From positions 3,705,001 through 3,769,000 of the forward strand of contig NZ_CP129970.2 in NCBI RefSeq assembly GCF_030503895.2: a DNA stretch of 64,000 nucleotides. The letters run 5' to 3'. Below the pieces are notes generated by a model that ran no database searches, was not told the origin of the DNA, and was given only the letters and a program-made list of their open reading frames with translations. This document shows, in pieces, positions 10,097 through 19,600 of this stretch (positions are counted from its first letter, which is position 1; each line of letters begins with the position of its first letter). The DNA is from Marivirga arenosa (GTDB taxonomy: Bacteria > Bacteroidota > Bacteroidia > Cytophagales > Cyclobacteriaceae). Made by a program: the position numbers and the translations under genes.

Positions 10097-10388
10097 AACA
10101 ATACAAATTAACAAAAAAGTGATCTATTCTAAGAATATTTTAGATTAATCTGCATTCATTTCTGATAATTGGCGGTAGTCGCTTTTATAAGGAGTGGGAA
10201 TAATTTTTATAAAACTAATTCAGTGTATAAGGATTTAATAATCCCCATATGGCATAATAACTTAGTTCCAGAACTAGCTGTATTAAAATAAGAATGCCTA
10301 ATAGTTTTATTTTTTAAACTCTATTTTTTATTGGGTTCCATATTATAAATATATCATATAAAGTAAAATTTTTAAACATTATATTTTG

Positions 10389-10409
10389 ATACATCATATT
10401 TTGATGTAT
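10389..10409. promoter_or_regulatory. Palindromic operator in front of padR (probable autoregulation site)
   Basis: ATACATCA (10389-10396) and TGATGTAT (10402-10409) form a perfect 8-bp inverted repeat with a 5-base spacer, ending 9 bases before the ATG of padR. PadR-family repressors bind palindromes with ATGT/ACAT half-sites in their own promoters, and TGATGTAT contains such a half-site. The decamer ATATTTTGAT also occurs twice in direct order here, 15 bases apart. Autorepression is inferred. Confidence 0.6.
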
Positions 10410-10418
10410 ATTTACTCT

Positions 10419-10766
10419 ATGTATTCAAAAGAACTATTAAAAGGCACACTTGGAGTTATAATATTAAAGCTCTTGGAAGAAAACGGAAAAATGTATGGTT
10501 ATGAAATTTGCCAGAAGGTAAAAGAGATATCGGATGGTAAAATCCTGATCAAAGACGGTAGTCTCTATCCTACTTTACATAAGCTTTTAAAAGATGGTAT
10601 TCTAACCACAGAAGAAGTGAATATTGGCAAAAGAGTAAGAAAATATTATACCTTAACTCATAAAGGAAAAGGAGAAAAAAAATTAGTTGTGAAGGAATTG
10701 GAAGATTTTATTGAAACCTTAAATAAAATAGTTTTTACAGATAACAAAACCTCTCCTGCACTATGA
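10419..10766 (+). CDS. PadR-family transcriptional regulator
   Basis: The 115-residue winged-helix protein begins MYSKELLKGTLG, the usual start of PadR proteins, so I chose the ATG at 10419 rather than the one at 10386, which would run through the palindrome. It shows the family blocks VIILKLLEENGKMYGYEI, SLYPTLHKLLKDG and RKYYTLTHKGK. Small PadR proteins of this type commonly sit in front of membrane-protein genes and repress the operon until an inducer binds. Its stop overlaps the next start by 4 bases (ATGA), so translation is probably coupled and the downstream membrane genes are its likely targets. Confidence 0.92.
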   Translation: MYSKELLKGTLGVIILKLLEENGKMYGYEICQKVKEISDGKILIKDGSLYPTLHKLLKDGILTTEEVNIGKRVRKYYTLTHKGKGEKKLVVKELEDFIETLNKIVFTDNKTSPAL

Positions 10767-11386
10767 TAACGGATGAACAACTCGCTTATATAGCTAATCA
10801 AATTAATGATAGCAATATTTCATCATTAGAGATGCGAGATGATCTAATTGATCATTTTTGTTGCCTGATAGAAATTGAAATGCAAAGAGGTCGTGACTTC
10901 GAAGATGCTTATCAGAAAGCGTATGAGCAAACCACTCCAAATGGTTTTGAAGAAATACAATATGAAACACTTTTTTTATTAAACCACAAAAAAATAATAC
11001 TCATGAAACAATTCACTTACATTTCAGGCTTTATTTTTAGTTTTTCATTTACAGTAGGCTTATTTTTTAAATTAATGCATTTTCCAGGAGCAAACATTAT
11101 GATGTTTTCGGGTTTATTGGGCGTATCCTTTATTTTCCTACCCTTATTATTGATCATTAAATTTAAAGATAAGGTTCTAACTTTAATTTCTGAGCGACTA
11201 AAATGGATTTTCGGTACTTTTAGCTTAATGCTGATCTTTTTAGGAAGCTTCTTTAAGCTATTACATTTACAAGGGGCTGGTGTGTTATTTGGCCTTGGAT
11301 TTTTAATCTTCGGTTTTCTTTTTCTACCCTTCTATTTTTTCAGAATGTATAAGTCTAGTCAAGAAGAATCTGTATCGCACTCATAA
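10763..11386 (+). CDS. Four-helix membrane protein with two GldL-like FFKLxHxxGA motifs
   Basis: The 207-residue protein has a soluble N-terminal part (1-80) rich in acidic residues and with MRDDLIDHFCCLIE. This resembles the short domain that often precedes membrane segments in PadR-linked proteins. Four hydrophobic segments then lie at about 85-101, 112-133, 148-163 and 174-193. The motifs FFKLMHFPGA (101-110) and FFKLLHLQGA (163-172) recall FKIMHWPGA in the gliding and T9SS motor protein GldL, but the protein lacks the rest of GldL. It is encoded directly behind padR with a 4-base overlap. The function is unknown. Confidence 0.8.
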   Translation: MITDEQLAYIANQINDSNISSLEMRDDLIDHFCCLIEIEMQRGRDFEDAYQKAYEQTTPNGFEEIQYETLFLLNHKKIILMKQFTYISGFIFSFSFTVGLFFKLMHFPGANIMMFSGLLGVSFIFLPLLLIIKFKDKVLTLISERLKWIFGTFSLMLIFLGSFFKLLHLQGAGVLFGLGFLIFGFLFLPFYFFRMYKSSQEESVSHS

Positions 11387-11395
11387 TTTAACTTC

Positions 11396-11767
11396 ATGAA
11401 AAAAATAATTTACACCTTAACGTATTTTGCCTGTTTCATCTTTCTTGCTGGAATTTTCTTCAAAATAATGAAGTTACCTTATACATATTATTTATTATTT
11501 GGAGGAGAGAGTTTAGCGGGCTTAATATGTTTTCCTATGATCTTTTTTATGAAATGGAAAGAGGGTGAATTAAATGACTTGAAAATTAGGTTTCAATGGA
11601 TTTCTGGTCTATTTGCCTTTATAGTTTTTATATTTTCTACCTGGATAAGATTTTACGATAACCAAATTGGAGATTTTAGTTTAGCTTTTTCGTTTTTCCT
11701 TTTATCCTTTACTTTTCTGCCTTTTTTCTTCTACAATATGTATCAGAAATCAATTAGAAAAATTTAA
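11396..11767 (+). CDS. Small four-helix membrane protein, relative of the preceding gene
   Basis: The 123-residue protein is almost entirely hydrophobic, with four likely helices. The motif FFKIMKLPYT (21-30) matches the FFKLMHFPGA motifs of its neighbour in position after the first helix. It therefore looks like a diverged relative without the soluble N-terminal part. It begins 9 bases after the upstream stop, on the same strand, so it should belong to the PadR operon. No enzymatic or transport motif is visible. Confidence 0.75.
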   Translation: MKKIIYTLTYFACFIFLAGIFFKIMKLPYTYYLLFGGESLAGLICFPMIFFMKWKEGELNDLKIRFQWISGLFAFIVFIFSTWIRFYDNQIGDFSLAFSFFLLSFTFLPFFFYNMYQKSIRKI

Positions 11768-11846
11768 ATATTATTCCCAAAAAAAAACATGCGATATGCC
11801 AGAGTGAATTAATTTTTACATAATTATTAATAACAATTAATTAATA

Positions 11847-11854
11847 TAAATTTG
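11847..11854 (+). promoter_or_regulatory. Bacteroidota -7 box upstream of the GTG-started outer-membrane gene
   Basis: TAAATTTG matches the TAnnTTTG consensus exactly and lies 34 bases before the GTG at 11889. I see no good -33 TTTG at the expected distance, so the call rests on the -7 box alone. Confidence 0.4.
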
Positions 11855-11888
11855 CTTTCGGTTCAAATAATTAATAACAAAATAAATT

Positions 11889-13079
11889 GTGAAAAGACAT
11901 ATAAAGCTTAGTTTACTATTCTTATTTATATCATTTGCCTCTGTCAAATATTCAAATGCTCAATCGAATTATATAGAGGGTTTTTATATCAATAATCAAG
12001 GTGACACAATAAATTCAAAAATTTACTATTCTTCCGGTCAAAGTGCATTTCGTAATTGCCAGGTTTTAGTGAATGAGAATAAATCAAAAACATTTACTCC
12101 AGAAGATATTCTGGGATATGGATATTTAAATGACGCATCATATTCCTCAAATATTATTGAAAGTTTTTTTCTTCGTGACGTAATTAATGGTAAGGTATCC
12201 TTATATGAAAAAGAAAATGAATACTTCATAAGTGTTGATGATAGCGTTTATCATATTAAAAATTCAGCAGAAATTGCAAATAGAAATGGTAAGAGATATG
12301 TTATAAACCAAAATGTATGGAAAGGAAAATTATATTATTTAACTAAAGATTATCCTAATTTAAAAAGACAAATTGATAAAATGTCTTTTAGAAAAAATGA
12401 CATTAAAGCATTTGTTATTCAATTAAATAAAATGAAAAATGAAAAATATATCGATTACGATATTAAACTTCAAACAGATAAAATTAAATGGGGAATTCGA
12501 ATAGGGCATCAATTTAACAGAATCAATAAAACTAGTTCTGTAAATTTTCCACATTTGAACGAAACTTACAAAAGCCAATCTCAGACATTTGCGCTAATAT
12601 TTGATTATAAAATTCCAGAATTCTCCAAATCTTTGAGTATAACTTCAGAAATTTCAATAAGTAAAATTAGCTTTTCTGGAAATAGAGACGACCAATCTAC
12701 TTTCCCTAGAACTTTATACATAAGTACATTTAATTATACTCAATTAAGTATACCTATTGCACTATCCTACAGATTTAATCAAGATAAGTTATTTGTAAAA
12801 ACTTATACCGGCTTTAATTCGCAGTTTACGATAAATGAAAGCTATCTTTTCGAAAGGATCACTATTTTTACGGATGAAAGATTTTCAACTACAGATCAAG
12901 CTTTTACACCTACATTATTTCAACCTGGCTTAATATTTGGGTTTTCTGTAGGATATGAATTCAAAAATTTTGAAGCTGGATTGGATAATCAATTGAGAAT
13001 ATCCACAAAATTAAATAAAGAAATAAATCTTTATATGGGTCAACAGTTTATAAACTCTGGACTTTATATAAAATTCTAA
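11889..13079 (+). CDS. Unknown exported protein with probable C-terminal beta-barrel
   Basis: The 396-residue protein starts with GTG and a signal peptide (KRHIKLSLLFLFISFASVKYSNAQ). Residues about 25-190 are a soluble region with short repeating strands. From about residue 200 the sequence alternates polar and aromatic residues (for example IKWGIRIGHQFN, YTQLSIPIALSYRF, FGFSVGYEF) and ends in LYIKF, as expected of a small outer-membrane barrel. This layout is common among uncharacterised outer-membrane proteins of Bacteroidota. Its own -7 box lies upstream, so it is probably separate from the PadR operon. Confidence 0.7.
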   Translation: MKRHIKLSLLFLFISFASVKYSNAQSNYIEGFYINNQGDTINSKIYYSSGQSAFRNCQVLVNENKSKTFTPEDILGYGYLNDASYSSNIIESFFLRDVINGKVSLYEKENEYFISVDDSVYHIKNSAEIANRNGKRYVINQNVWKGKLYYLTKDYPNLKRQIDKMSFRKNDIKAFVIQLNKMKNEKYIDYDIKLQTDKIKWGIRIGHQFNRINKTSSVNFPHLNETYKSQSQTFALIFDYKIPEFSKSLSITSEISISKISFSGNRDDQSTFPRTLYISTFNYTQLSIPIALSYRFNQDKLFVKTYTGFNSQFTINESYLFERITIFTDERFSTTDQAFTPTLFQPGLIFGFSVGYEFKNFEAGLDNQLRISTKLNKEINLYMGQQFINSGLYIKF

Positions 13080-13114
13080 AAATGAATATCATATTTAAAT
13101 CATTGCAGTAATCA

Positions 13115-13819
13115 CTATTCCATAATAAAAACCATACAATGCTGCCAGGGAAGGTTATCAATGTTTTCTTTCAATTTAAAACCGGCAGCATTCATTTCTT
13201 TTACAGCCTGCGCTTCACTCATTTTGTGTAATTCTTTAATAGGCACTGTTTTGTCTTCTGCCCGATATTCAATCAAATAAATTTCGCCCTGAGGTTTTAG
13301 CGCATCTTTTATAGAAGCTATCATTTCAATAGGATAACTAAATTCATGATATACATCTACCATAAGTACTTTATCTATTTTATTTTCAGGTAAATTGACA
13401 CTTCGCTCTGATCCTTTAACCAATTGAATATTTAAAACACCTAATTCCTCTTTTTTATCTTGAATAGCCTGAAGCATTTCTGCTTGAATATCTACAGCAT
13501 AAACCTCTTTTGCTTTTGGTGCCATTTTAAAAACATGATAGCCAGAACCTGCACCTATGTCGGCAATTACATCATCGCCCTGAATATTCATGTTTTTTAA
13601 AAGTCTATTGGTATTTTCTTCTTTTTCCCGTTCTGGTCTTTCCAACCAATTTATACCCTGATAACCCATTACATGAGCTATTTCTCTATCCATATACCAT
13701 TTCCCAGTTCCAAAGCGATCACCGGCTTTAAAGCTGTAAGCTTGATTATCATTGTCATTTTGTGAATGACAAGAAAAACTTAAGAAGAAAAATATTAACA
13801 ATAGCAATAACCTTCTCAT
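13115..13819 (-). CDS. Class I SAM-dependent methyltransferase with a lipoprotein signal
   Basis: I place the start at the ATG at 13819. The longer frame to 13906 would run through the terminator hairpin of the upstream gene. From 13819 the 234-residue protein begins MRRLLLLLIFFFLSFSC, with lipobox Cys17. The mature part has the family block DREIAHVMGYQGINWLERPE and then a Rossmann methyltransferase fold: motif I ADIGAGSGYHVF, acidic motif II VYAVDIQ, and VLMVDVYHEF. Similar exported or lipid-anchored methyltransferases occur in Bacteroidota and Planctomycetota. The substrate is unknown, and SAM supply outside the cytosol is unexplained. Confidence 0.82.
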   Translation of the reverse strand: MRRLLLLLIFFFLSFSCHSQNDNDNQAYSFKAGDRFGTGKWYMDREIAHVMGYQGINWLERPEREKEENTNRLLKNMNIQGDDVIADIGAGSGYHVFKMAPKAKEVYAVDIQAEMLQAIQDKKEELGVLNIQLVKGSERSVNLPENKIDKVLMVDVYHEFSYPIEMIASIKDALKPQGEIYLIEYRAEDKTVPIKELHKMSEAQAVKEMNAAGFKLKENIDNLPWQHCMVFIME

Positions 13820-13870
13820 AACTGAATATTTGTTTCTTAAAACTACGCAGTGAGCAAATAGTTTGCATAA

Positions 13871-13898
13871 AAAAAGGGTTGCTTTCACAACCCTTTCA
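13871..13898 (-). terminator. Terminator after the E2 gene (minus strand)
   Basis: AAAGGGTTG (13873-13881) and CAACCCTTT (13888-13896) form a 9-bp stem with a 6-base loop. On the minus strand the stem is followed by a T-run, so it ends transcription of the dehydrogenase E2 gene that stops at 13923. Confidence 0.85.
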
Positions 13899-13922
13899 TC
13901 TATCAAATAACCAAATAATCAA

Positions 13923-15260
13923 TTATAGATCTTTTTTAACATCCCATTTTTCGAGGTAATCAGCTACTCTTCTCACTACCATTCCTCCTAATGAACCGTC
14001 TACTACTCTATGGTCATATGAGTGAGATAAGAACATCTTATGTCTAATTGCGATTACATCTCCCTGAGGGGTTTCTAATACAGAAGGCTTTTTAACAATA
14101 GCTCCTAAAGCTAGAATACCTACTTGAGGTTGCATAATAATTGGAGTACCCATTACATTACCAAATGATCCAACATTAGAAATAGTAAAAGTACCTCCTT
14201 CTAATTCCTCAGCTTTTAATTTATTATCTCTAGCTCTCTTAGCTAAGTCATTTACTTTATTGGCTAACCCGCGTATGTTCAATTGGTCAGCATCTTTTAT
14301 AACAGGCACGATTAAATTACCACTTGGTAAAGCAACTGCCATTCCTATATTAATGTGTTTCTTCTTGATGATTCTATCACCGTCAACTTGCACATTAATC
14401 ATTGGATAATCTTTTATTGCTTTTACAACCGCCTCAATAAAAATTGGTGTAAAGGTTAGATTTCCATTTTCCTGTTCCTTGAAAGTATTTTTATGTTTAT
14501 TTCTCCACTGAACTACGCTGGTCATATCAGCCTCAACGAAAGAAGTAACATGTGGAGAAATTCTTTTAGAATCCACCATTCTTCCTGCAATCATCTTACG
14601 CATTCTATCCATTTCGATGATCTCATCATCTGCAGAAATGCTAACTGGAACACCCTGTGGTGCTGGTTGTGCGGCAGCTGGTTGAGATGCTGGAGCAGAC
14701 TGCTGAACAGATTGAGCTGGCTGACTTTGAGCAGGAGCTTCTCCTCTATTATCTAAATAGGATAAAATATCTTTTTTAGTTACTCGTCCATCTTTACCAG
14801 TACCAGAAATAGACTCTAATTCAGCCATTCCAATATTTTCTTCTTTAGCGATGTTTCTAACTAAAGGAGAATAAAATCTTCCTGAATCTGAACGAGCTGC
14901 AATATCATGACCATTATTTCCTGAATAAGAGCTTTCCGTTGAAGCAGCAGGTGCAGCTGAGGCTTCTTGTTTTTCAGGCTTAGAAGTTGATCCATTATCT
15001 GATGATGCTGAGGTTCCTCCTTCAGTTTCAATTATTGCTATAGGTTTTCCTACAGCTACAATATCACCTTCCTGAACTAAAATTTCTTTCAAAACTCCAG
15101 CCTCAAGAGCGGGTACCTCAGTATCTACTTTATCAGTAGCTACTTCTAATACAGATTCATCTTCTTCAATAGTGTCACCTTCCTTTTTTAACCAGGTAAG
15201 CACTGTTGCTTCCATAATACTTTCACCCATTTTGGGCATTACCATTTCTACAGTTGCCAT
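13923..15260 (-). CDS. 2-oxoacid dehydrogenase E2 component (dihydrolipoamide acyltransferase)
   Basis: E2 carries acyl groups on lipoyl-lysine and transfers them to CoA in the pyruvate, 2-oxoglutarate or branched-chain complexes. The 445 residues show one lipoyl domain (1-80, Lys44 in ATDKVDTEVP), an Ala/Pro/Gln linker and an E3/E1-binding domain (about 130-170, PLVRNIAKEENI). A second Pro/Gln/Ala linker follows, then the catalytic domain with YDHRVVDG (His417). The single lipoyl domain and linker type leave the substrate open between 2-oxoglutarate and branched-chain acids. I do not give a symbol. No E1 or E3 gene is adjacent, and a terminator follows. Confidence 0.9.
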   Translation of the reverse strand: MATVEMVMPKMGESIMEATVLTWLKKEGDTIEEDESVLEVATDKVDTEVPALEAGVLKEILVQEGDIVAVGKPIAIIETEGGTSASSDNGSTSKPEKQEASAAPAASTESSYSGNNGHDIAARSDSGRFYSPLVRNIAKEENIGMAELESISGTGKDGRVTKKDILSYLDNRGEAPAQSQPAQSVQQSAPASQPAAAQPAPQGVPVSISADDEIIEMDRMRKMIAGRMVDSKRISPHVTSFVEADMTSVVQWRNKHKNTFKEQENGNLTFTPIFIEAVVKAIKDYPMINVQVDGDRIIKKKHINIGMAVALPSGNLIVPVIKDADQLNIRGLANKVNDLAKRARDNKLKAEELEGGTFTISNVGSFGNVMGTPIIMQPQVGILALGAIVKKPSVLETPQGDVIAIRHKMFLSHSYDHRVVDGSLGGMVVRRVADYLEKWDVKKDL

Positions 15261-15415
15261 GAAATAATTAGTCGTTTATTGAAATGAAAAACTCTTATAA
15301 AAAAATATATTTTAATTAAAAGGACTATTTCCTTCTATTATAAGCTAGAAACGTTTTAAATGTTTCAAACCAAATCAAATTTGTACAAAATTAACATTTA
15401 TAAACTTTTTCTCAA

Positions 15416-16666
15416 TTAATTTGAGCTTAAAGTTTGCCGAACCAAATTTAATAATGAATTAGTTGTGATTTCAATATTACCATGTCTATCAAATTGAAAA
15501 TGATATAATTTAGTTTGGGTTTTAGTACCATCAGCCAAAGCTACCCACACTGTACCCACTCGTTTGTCCTTAGTTCCTCCTCCAGGACCTGCCACACCAC
15601 TGGTTGAAACTCCAATATCAGCATTGAATAATTCACGAACTCGTTCCGCCATTTCAATTACCGTTTGCTCACTAACCGCTCCGTATTTTTCAATAGTTTC
15701 TTTTCTAACTCCTAATACATTGATCTTTAAATCATTATGATAAGGATTTATACCTCCTCTATAATATTCTGAACTTCCAGCATTTGAAGTAATTAAATGA
15801 GCTAAATAACCACCTGTACAGCTTTCAGCACATGCGATAGTTTTGTTTTGCTTTAACAATAAATCCCCTATTTTTTGAGCTAAATTGCCTTCATCGGTTC
15901 CATAAATATACTTTCCTACTAATTTATAAAGCTTGTCTACCTCTTGATCAATTAAGGCATTCAAATGCTTTTCATCTTTCCCAGAAGCTGTTAACCTTAA
16001 CTTCACCTGTTTTAAACCTGGAAGATAGGCTAACTTGATTTCCTTTGATAATCCATTTTCCCAATCTTCAAGTTTTTCAGCCAAAATGCTTTCCGGAACT
16101 CCTACGGTATGAATCATCTTATGAATTAAAACAGGAGTATCAAAAATCTCTTTGAACTTTGGAAGAATGGAATCCTGCATCATTTGTTGCATTTCTCTTG
16201 GAACACCTGGCATAGAGATAAATATTTTGTTATCCTTTTCAAACCACATACCTGGAGCGGTTCCAAATTTATTTTCAACAGGCTTACATTTTTCTGGTAA
16301 TTCAGCTTGTCCTTTATTCAAATCATTTAACTCTCTTCCACGCTTTGCATAACGTTCCTTTAAATCTTCCAATATATCTTCATGAAGCTTCATCCCAGAA
16401 TCAAAATATTCTGCTAAAAGTGGCTTGGTTAAATCATCTTTCGTTGGGCCAAGGCCTCCGGTAATCAAGATAATATCAGCGTTTTTCTCAGCTTCACGAA
16501 AAGCATTCATAATGCTATCGCGAGAATCTGAAACTGTAACCTTACGAGAAACTCGGATTCCAATCTTATCTAATTCTCCACAGATAAAATGAGAATTCGT
16601 ATCTAAAGTCTGACCGTATAAAATCTCATCTCCTATTGAAATTAGTTCGGCATAAATATTTTTCAT
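15416..16666 (-). CDS. cinA: CinA-family nicotinamide-nucleotide amidase
   Basis: The 416-residue protein has the two-domain CinA layout. The N-terminal molybdopterin-binding-like (COG1058) domain has AELISIGDEILYGQTLDTNS and ITGGLGPTKDDLT. The C-terminal PncC-type domain carries ACAESCTGGYLAHLITSNAGSS, with the conserved serine and the phosphate-binding segment, and TSGVAGPGGGTKDKRVGTVW. Such proteins hydrolyse nicotinamide mononucleotide in NAD recycling, and the N-terminal domain can act on ADP-ribose. It begins 12 bases downstream of the subtilase stop, on the same strand. Confidence 0.95.
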   Translation of the reverse strand: MKNIYAELISIGDEILYGQTLDTNSHFICGELDKIGIRVSRKVTVSDSRDSIMNAFREAEKNADIILITGGLGPTKDDLTKPLLAEYFDSGMKLHEDILEDLKERYAKRGRELNDLNKGQAELPEKCKPVENKFGTAPGMWFEKDNKIFISMPGVPREMQQMMQDSILPKFKEIFDTPVLIHKMIHTVGVPESILAEKLEDWENGLSKEIKLAYLPGLKQVKLRLTASGKDEKHLNALIDQEVDKLYKLVGKYIYGTDEGNLAQKIGDLLLKQNKTIACAESCTGGYLAHLITSNAGSSEYYRGGINPYHNDLKINVLGVRKETIEKYGAVSEQTVIEMAERVRELFNADIGVSTSGVAGPGGGTKDKRVGTVWVALADGTKTQTKLYHFQFDRHGNIEITTNSLLNLVRQTLSSN

Positions 16667-16678
16667 TGAATTGTTTTC

Positions 16679-19600
16679 TTAACGTTTTATTACAAATAAA
16701 AAGGAAGCCTCAAGCTTTCCTCTTCTAATTATTAAATAATAAGCTCCTTGTTCTAATTCTGATACATCAATAATCTCAGTTTGAAGAAAAGGTTTTGTAT
16801 TATTCGATTTTAAAACCTCTTTCCCGCTTTGATCAATTATACTGTATTCATCAAATTCAAATTGATCTCTTCCAGTAAGGTGAACGAATTTATTAGCAGG
16901 ATTCGGATAAATTGAAAAGTAGGATTTTAATTCATTTTTATTGCCTAAAAGAGGATCATCAAAAACAACCAATTGCTTTCTTCTAAGATCACTGCAACCC
17001 AATGTGTCTTTAACAGAAAGCTCTAAAATGAAAACTCCAGGTTCAGTTAAAGTGTGTATTAACTCTTGTGTACTTCCTATAGAATTTCCATCCAATTTCC
17101 ATTGCCATTCTGAAGCTTGATCAAATTCAGAAATCAGGTTGATTTCTTGATCAAATGCTAAATTAATGGTATCACGAGATACAGAAAATTCTGCACTTAA
17201 ATCACTTACAAAAACAGGTACTTCAACTGGTTCAGAAGGTTTATAGTTTGAAACATTCACAGCATAAATACTCATGTTGTCAGAAATGCTGTCAAGGCTA
17301 ACATTAGCACCTCTTCCTATTATTTCAGTCATAGTACTGTCTCTGAAGTAATATACTTCATTTGAATTATTGGAATTAATGACTACGGCCTCACTCTGAC
17401 ATAAATAATAATCATCAAAAGTAGGTACAGGACTTTGATCTGGATTAAAAACTACTGAATCAATACAATTAGATTGACTAACCGTAATAAGTTTCAAAGG
17501 AAAATTTTTAAGTGCCAGTAAATCAAAATATAACTCTTCTTCTGTGCTAACTGTATCAGCTCCAATCAACCAATAATAATTCGTTGCTAAGGGAGAATTC
17601 TGAACAGCATATCCTTGCATGTTAACAGTTTCAGCTTGAAGATTTAAACTTACATTCATTTTAGCATTTAGTGGAACAATCTGAACTTCAACTTCTTCAA
17701 CAGTAGAAAAATAATCACCCTTTTCATTTCTAATATAGAAAAGAGTATCCTTTTGAATTGATTCTATAATGAATTCAGAGCCTTTAAATATTTGATTCTG
17801 TAATAAACTATCTGAGTATATTGTAATTTCTGTTAAATCAGGATCACTTATAAGCAAGTCTGAATTTTCACAGACTTCAAGCTTTCCAATATTGGGTTTA
17901 GGAAGTCTTTCAAAAACTTCAAAAGTTTTACTTAGAGTATCTTTACAACCTATCTGGCTTGTTATGATAAGTTGAGCTGAATAGCTTCCCTCCGAATCGA
18001 ATATAATAGAAGGATTTCTACGGCTAGAAGTTATTCCATTGCTAAATTCCCAGTTCCAGCTCGTTGCTAATTCACTGCTGTCACTAAAAATTACACTATT
18101 TGCTTTATCAGGATCAATTAATATGGGTTCGGAAGGTAATGTAAAATTAGCAATGGGTCTTTGTATACTTATAACCAATCTTTTTCTAATACTTTCTATC
18201 CCCATCGAGTCGAGTTCTACATAATAGAAAGTAGTATCCTGATTGATTTGTCCTGGCGCAAAGTTATCACCTGAATAAATTGGACTTGAACTACTCGAAC
18301 TTGTATAAATATTATACTGTGATTGATCAGGAGCACTAATTACTGGGCTATCTCCTTCACATATTAAAACCTGTCTACCAAATGGTGGGTTTGTATAGCT
18401 AATTGAATCTTTTTCTTTGGCAGTTGAAACTAATGCTTTTAACTTATCAAGGTTATCAGCTCTAAGTATAGCAAAAGACAAATTAATTGAACTAGAGTCC
18501 TTAAATTGTGGATATAAAGCGCCATGTAGTGCTCCTACATTATTTCCTCCTGAATTTTGACCAGCCGCTAGCTTTGAAAATGAATTTACCAAAGCATATT
18601 GAATGGTGGATTGTTTTAATGAATCATTTTCTAGATCAGTTGTATGACCATTAAAATTATCCATATCAAACGCATAAAAAACTGAATCATATTTAGACAA
18701 CATAGTTAAACCCACATATTCACTTTGAGCCTCATCATAGGCATATGATAATTGCAAATCACTATCATAAGCTACTGAATTATTTGTCTTTTCATCAATG
18801 GCATAATCTGTAAATAATGTGAAGTACAACGAATCATAAATATTAACACTTCTATTTTCAATTTTGAATTGATTAATTAAAATATCAGGAGCGTCATTCC
18901 ATGCCAAAAATCTTTGTCTGATATAAATACCTAATGGATTAGAAACATCGTCCCTTTCATTAAAAACACTTCTTACGTCAAGGTCAGCAGTTTGATCATT
19001 ATACCTTTTTAATGACTGAAAACTTTCAAAATCCTCAGCATAAATAAAATTTGTTGGGCTTATCACAGAATTCCTTCTCAAGCTATCCAATCCGGCATAA
19101 AGAATAACTCCTGCATTATCAATTACTCTTTTATTATTGTAATAGACTGCAAACTCATTAAACGGATTTTCCTGGCTTCTCCCAAAATTACCTGTTGCAT
19201 TCAACCCAAATTTCCAATTATTGAAAGTAAACAATTGAATTTTAGGACTACTCTGAATTTGAAAAGATTGATAGTCATTATAAAATTCGCCCTCAAAAAG
19301 TATTCTAAAATTTAACGCTTCATCTTCAGGCAAGTCTTCAGATAGAATCACTTTAAAGGGCTGATTTGTATTTATTACTGACTGATTATTTCCTAAAGAA
19401 TCAATCCTATATTCTCCTTGTAATATTTCAACATAAGGACTGGAAGTAGTTAAGCTTACGTTTATATTCTCAGTTGATTCTAAATAGTTTGTGAATTCAA
19501 CTTGTATAGAAAGTGTATCGCCAAAATATGCGGCTTCTTCCAATCCGTTTGTGTAACTCACATCACTAATTCTAATTGATGGGCTAGAAAAATCTGCTAG

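Larger units (their letters stand above)
10011..10418. other. 408-base AT-rich intergenic region between ppk1 and padR
   Basis: This spacer separates the divergent ppk1 and padR genes. It contains no open frame of substance. It holds two inverted repeats, listed separately: a 9-bp repeat near ppk1 and an 8-bp PadR-like palindrome next to padR. I see no RNA gene or mobile element in the remainder. Confidence 0.6.

Noticed and set aside
13819-13906. Longer start of the lipoprotein methyltransferase at 13906
   Set aside because: The extra codons would cover the terminator hairpin of the upstream gene, and the shorter form starts directly with a good lipoprotein signal.
14493-14756. Open frame inside the E2 gene on the other strand
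   Set aside because: It runs antisense to the well conserved linker and catalytic domain and has no own features. The Ala/Pro/Gln-rich linker gives long antisense frames by composition.
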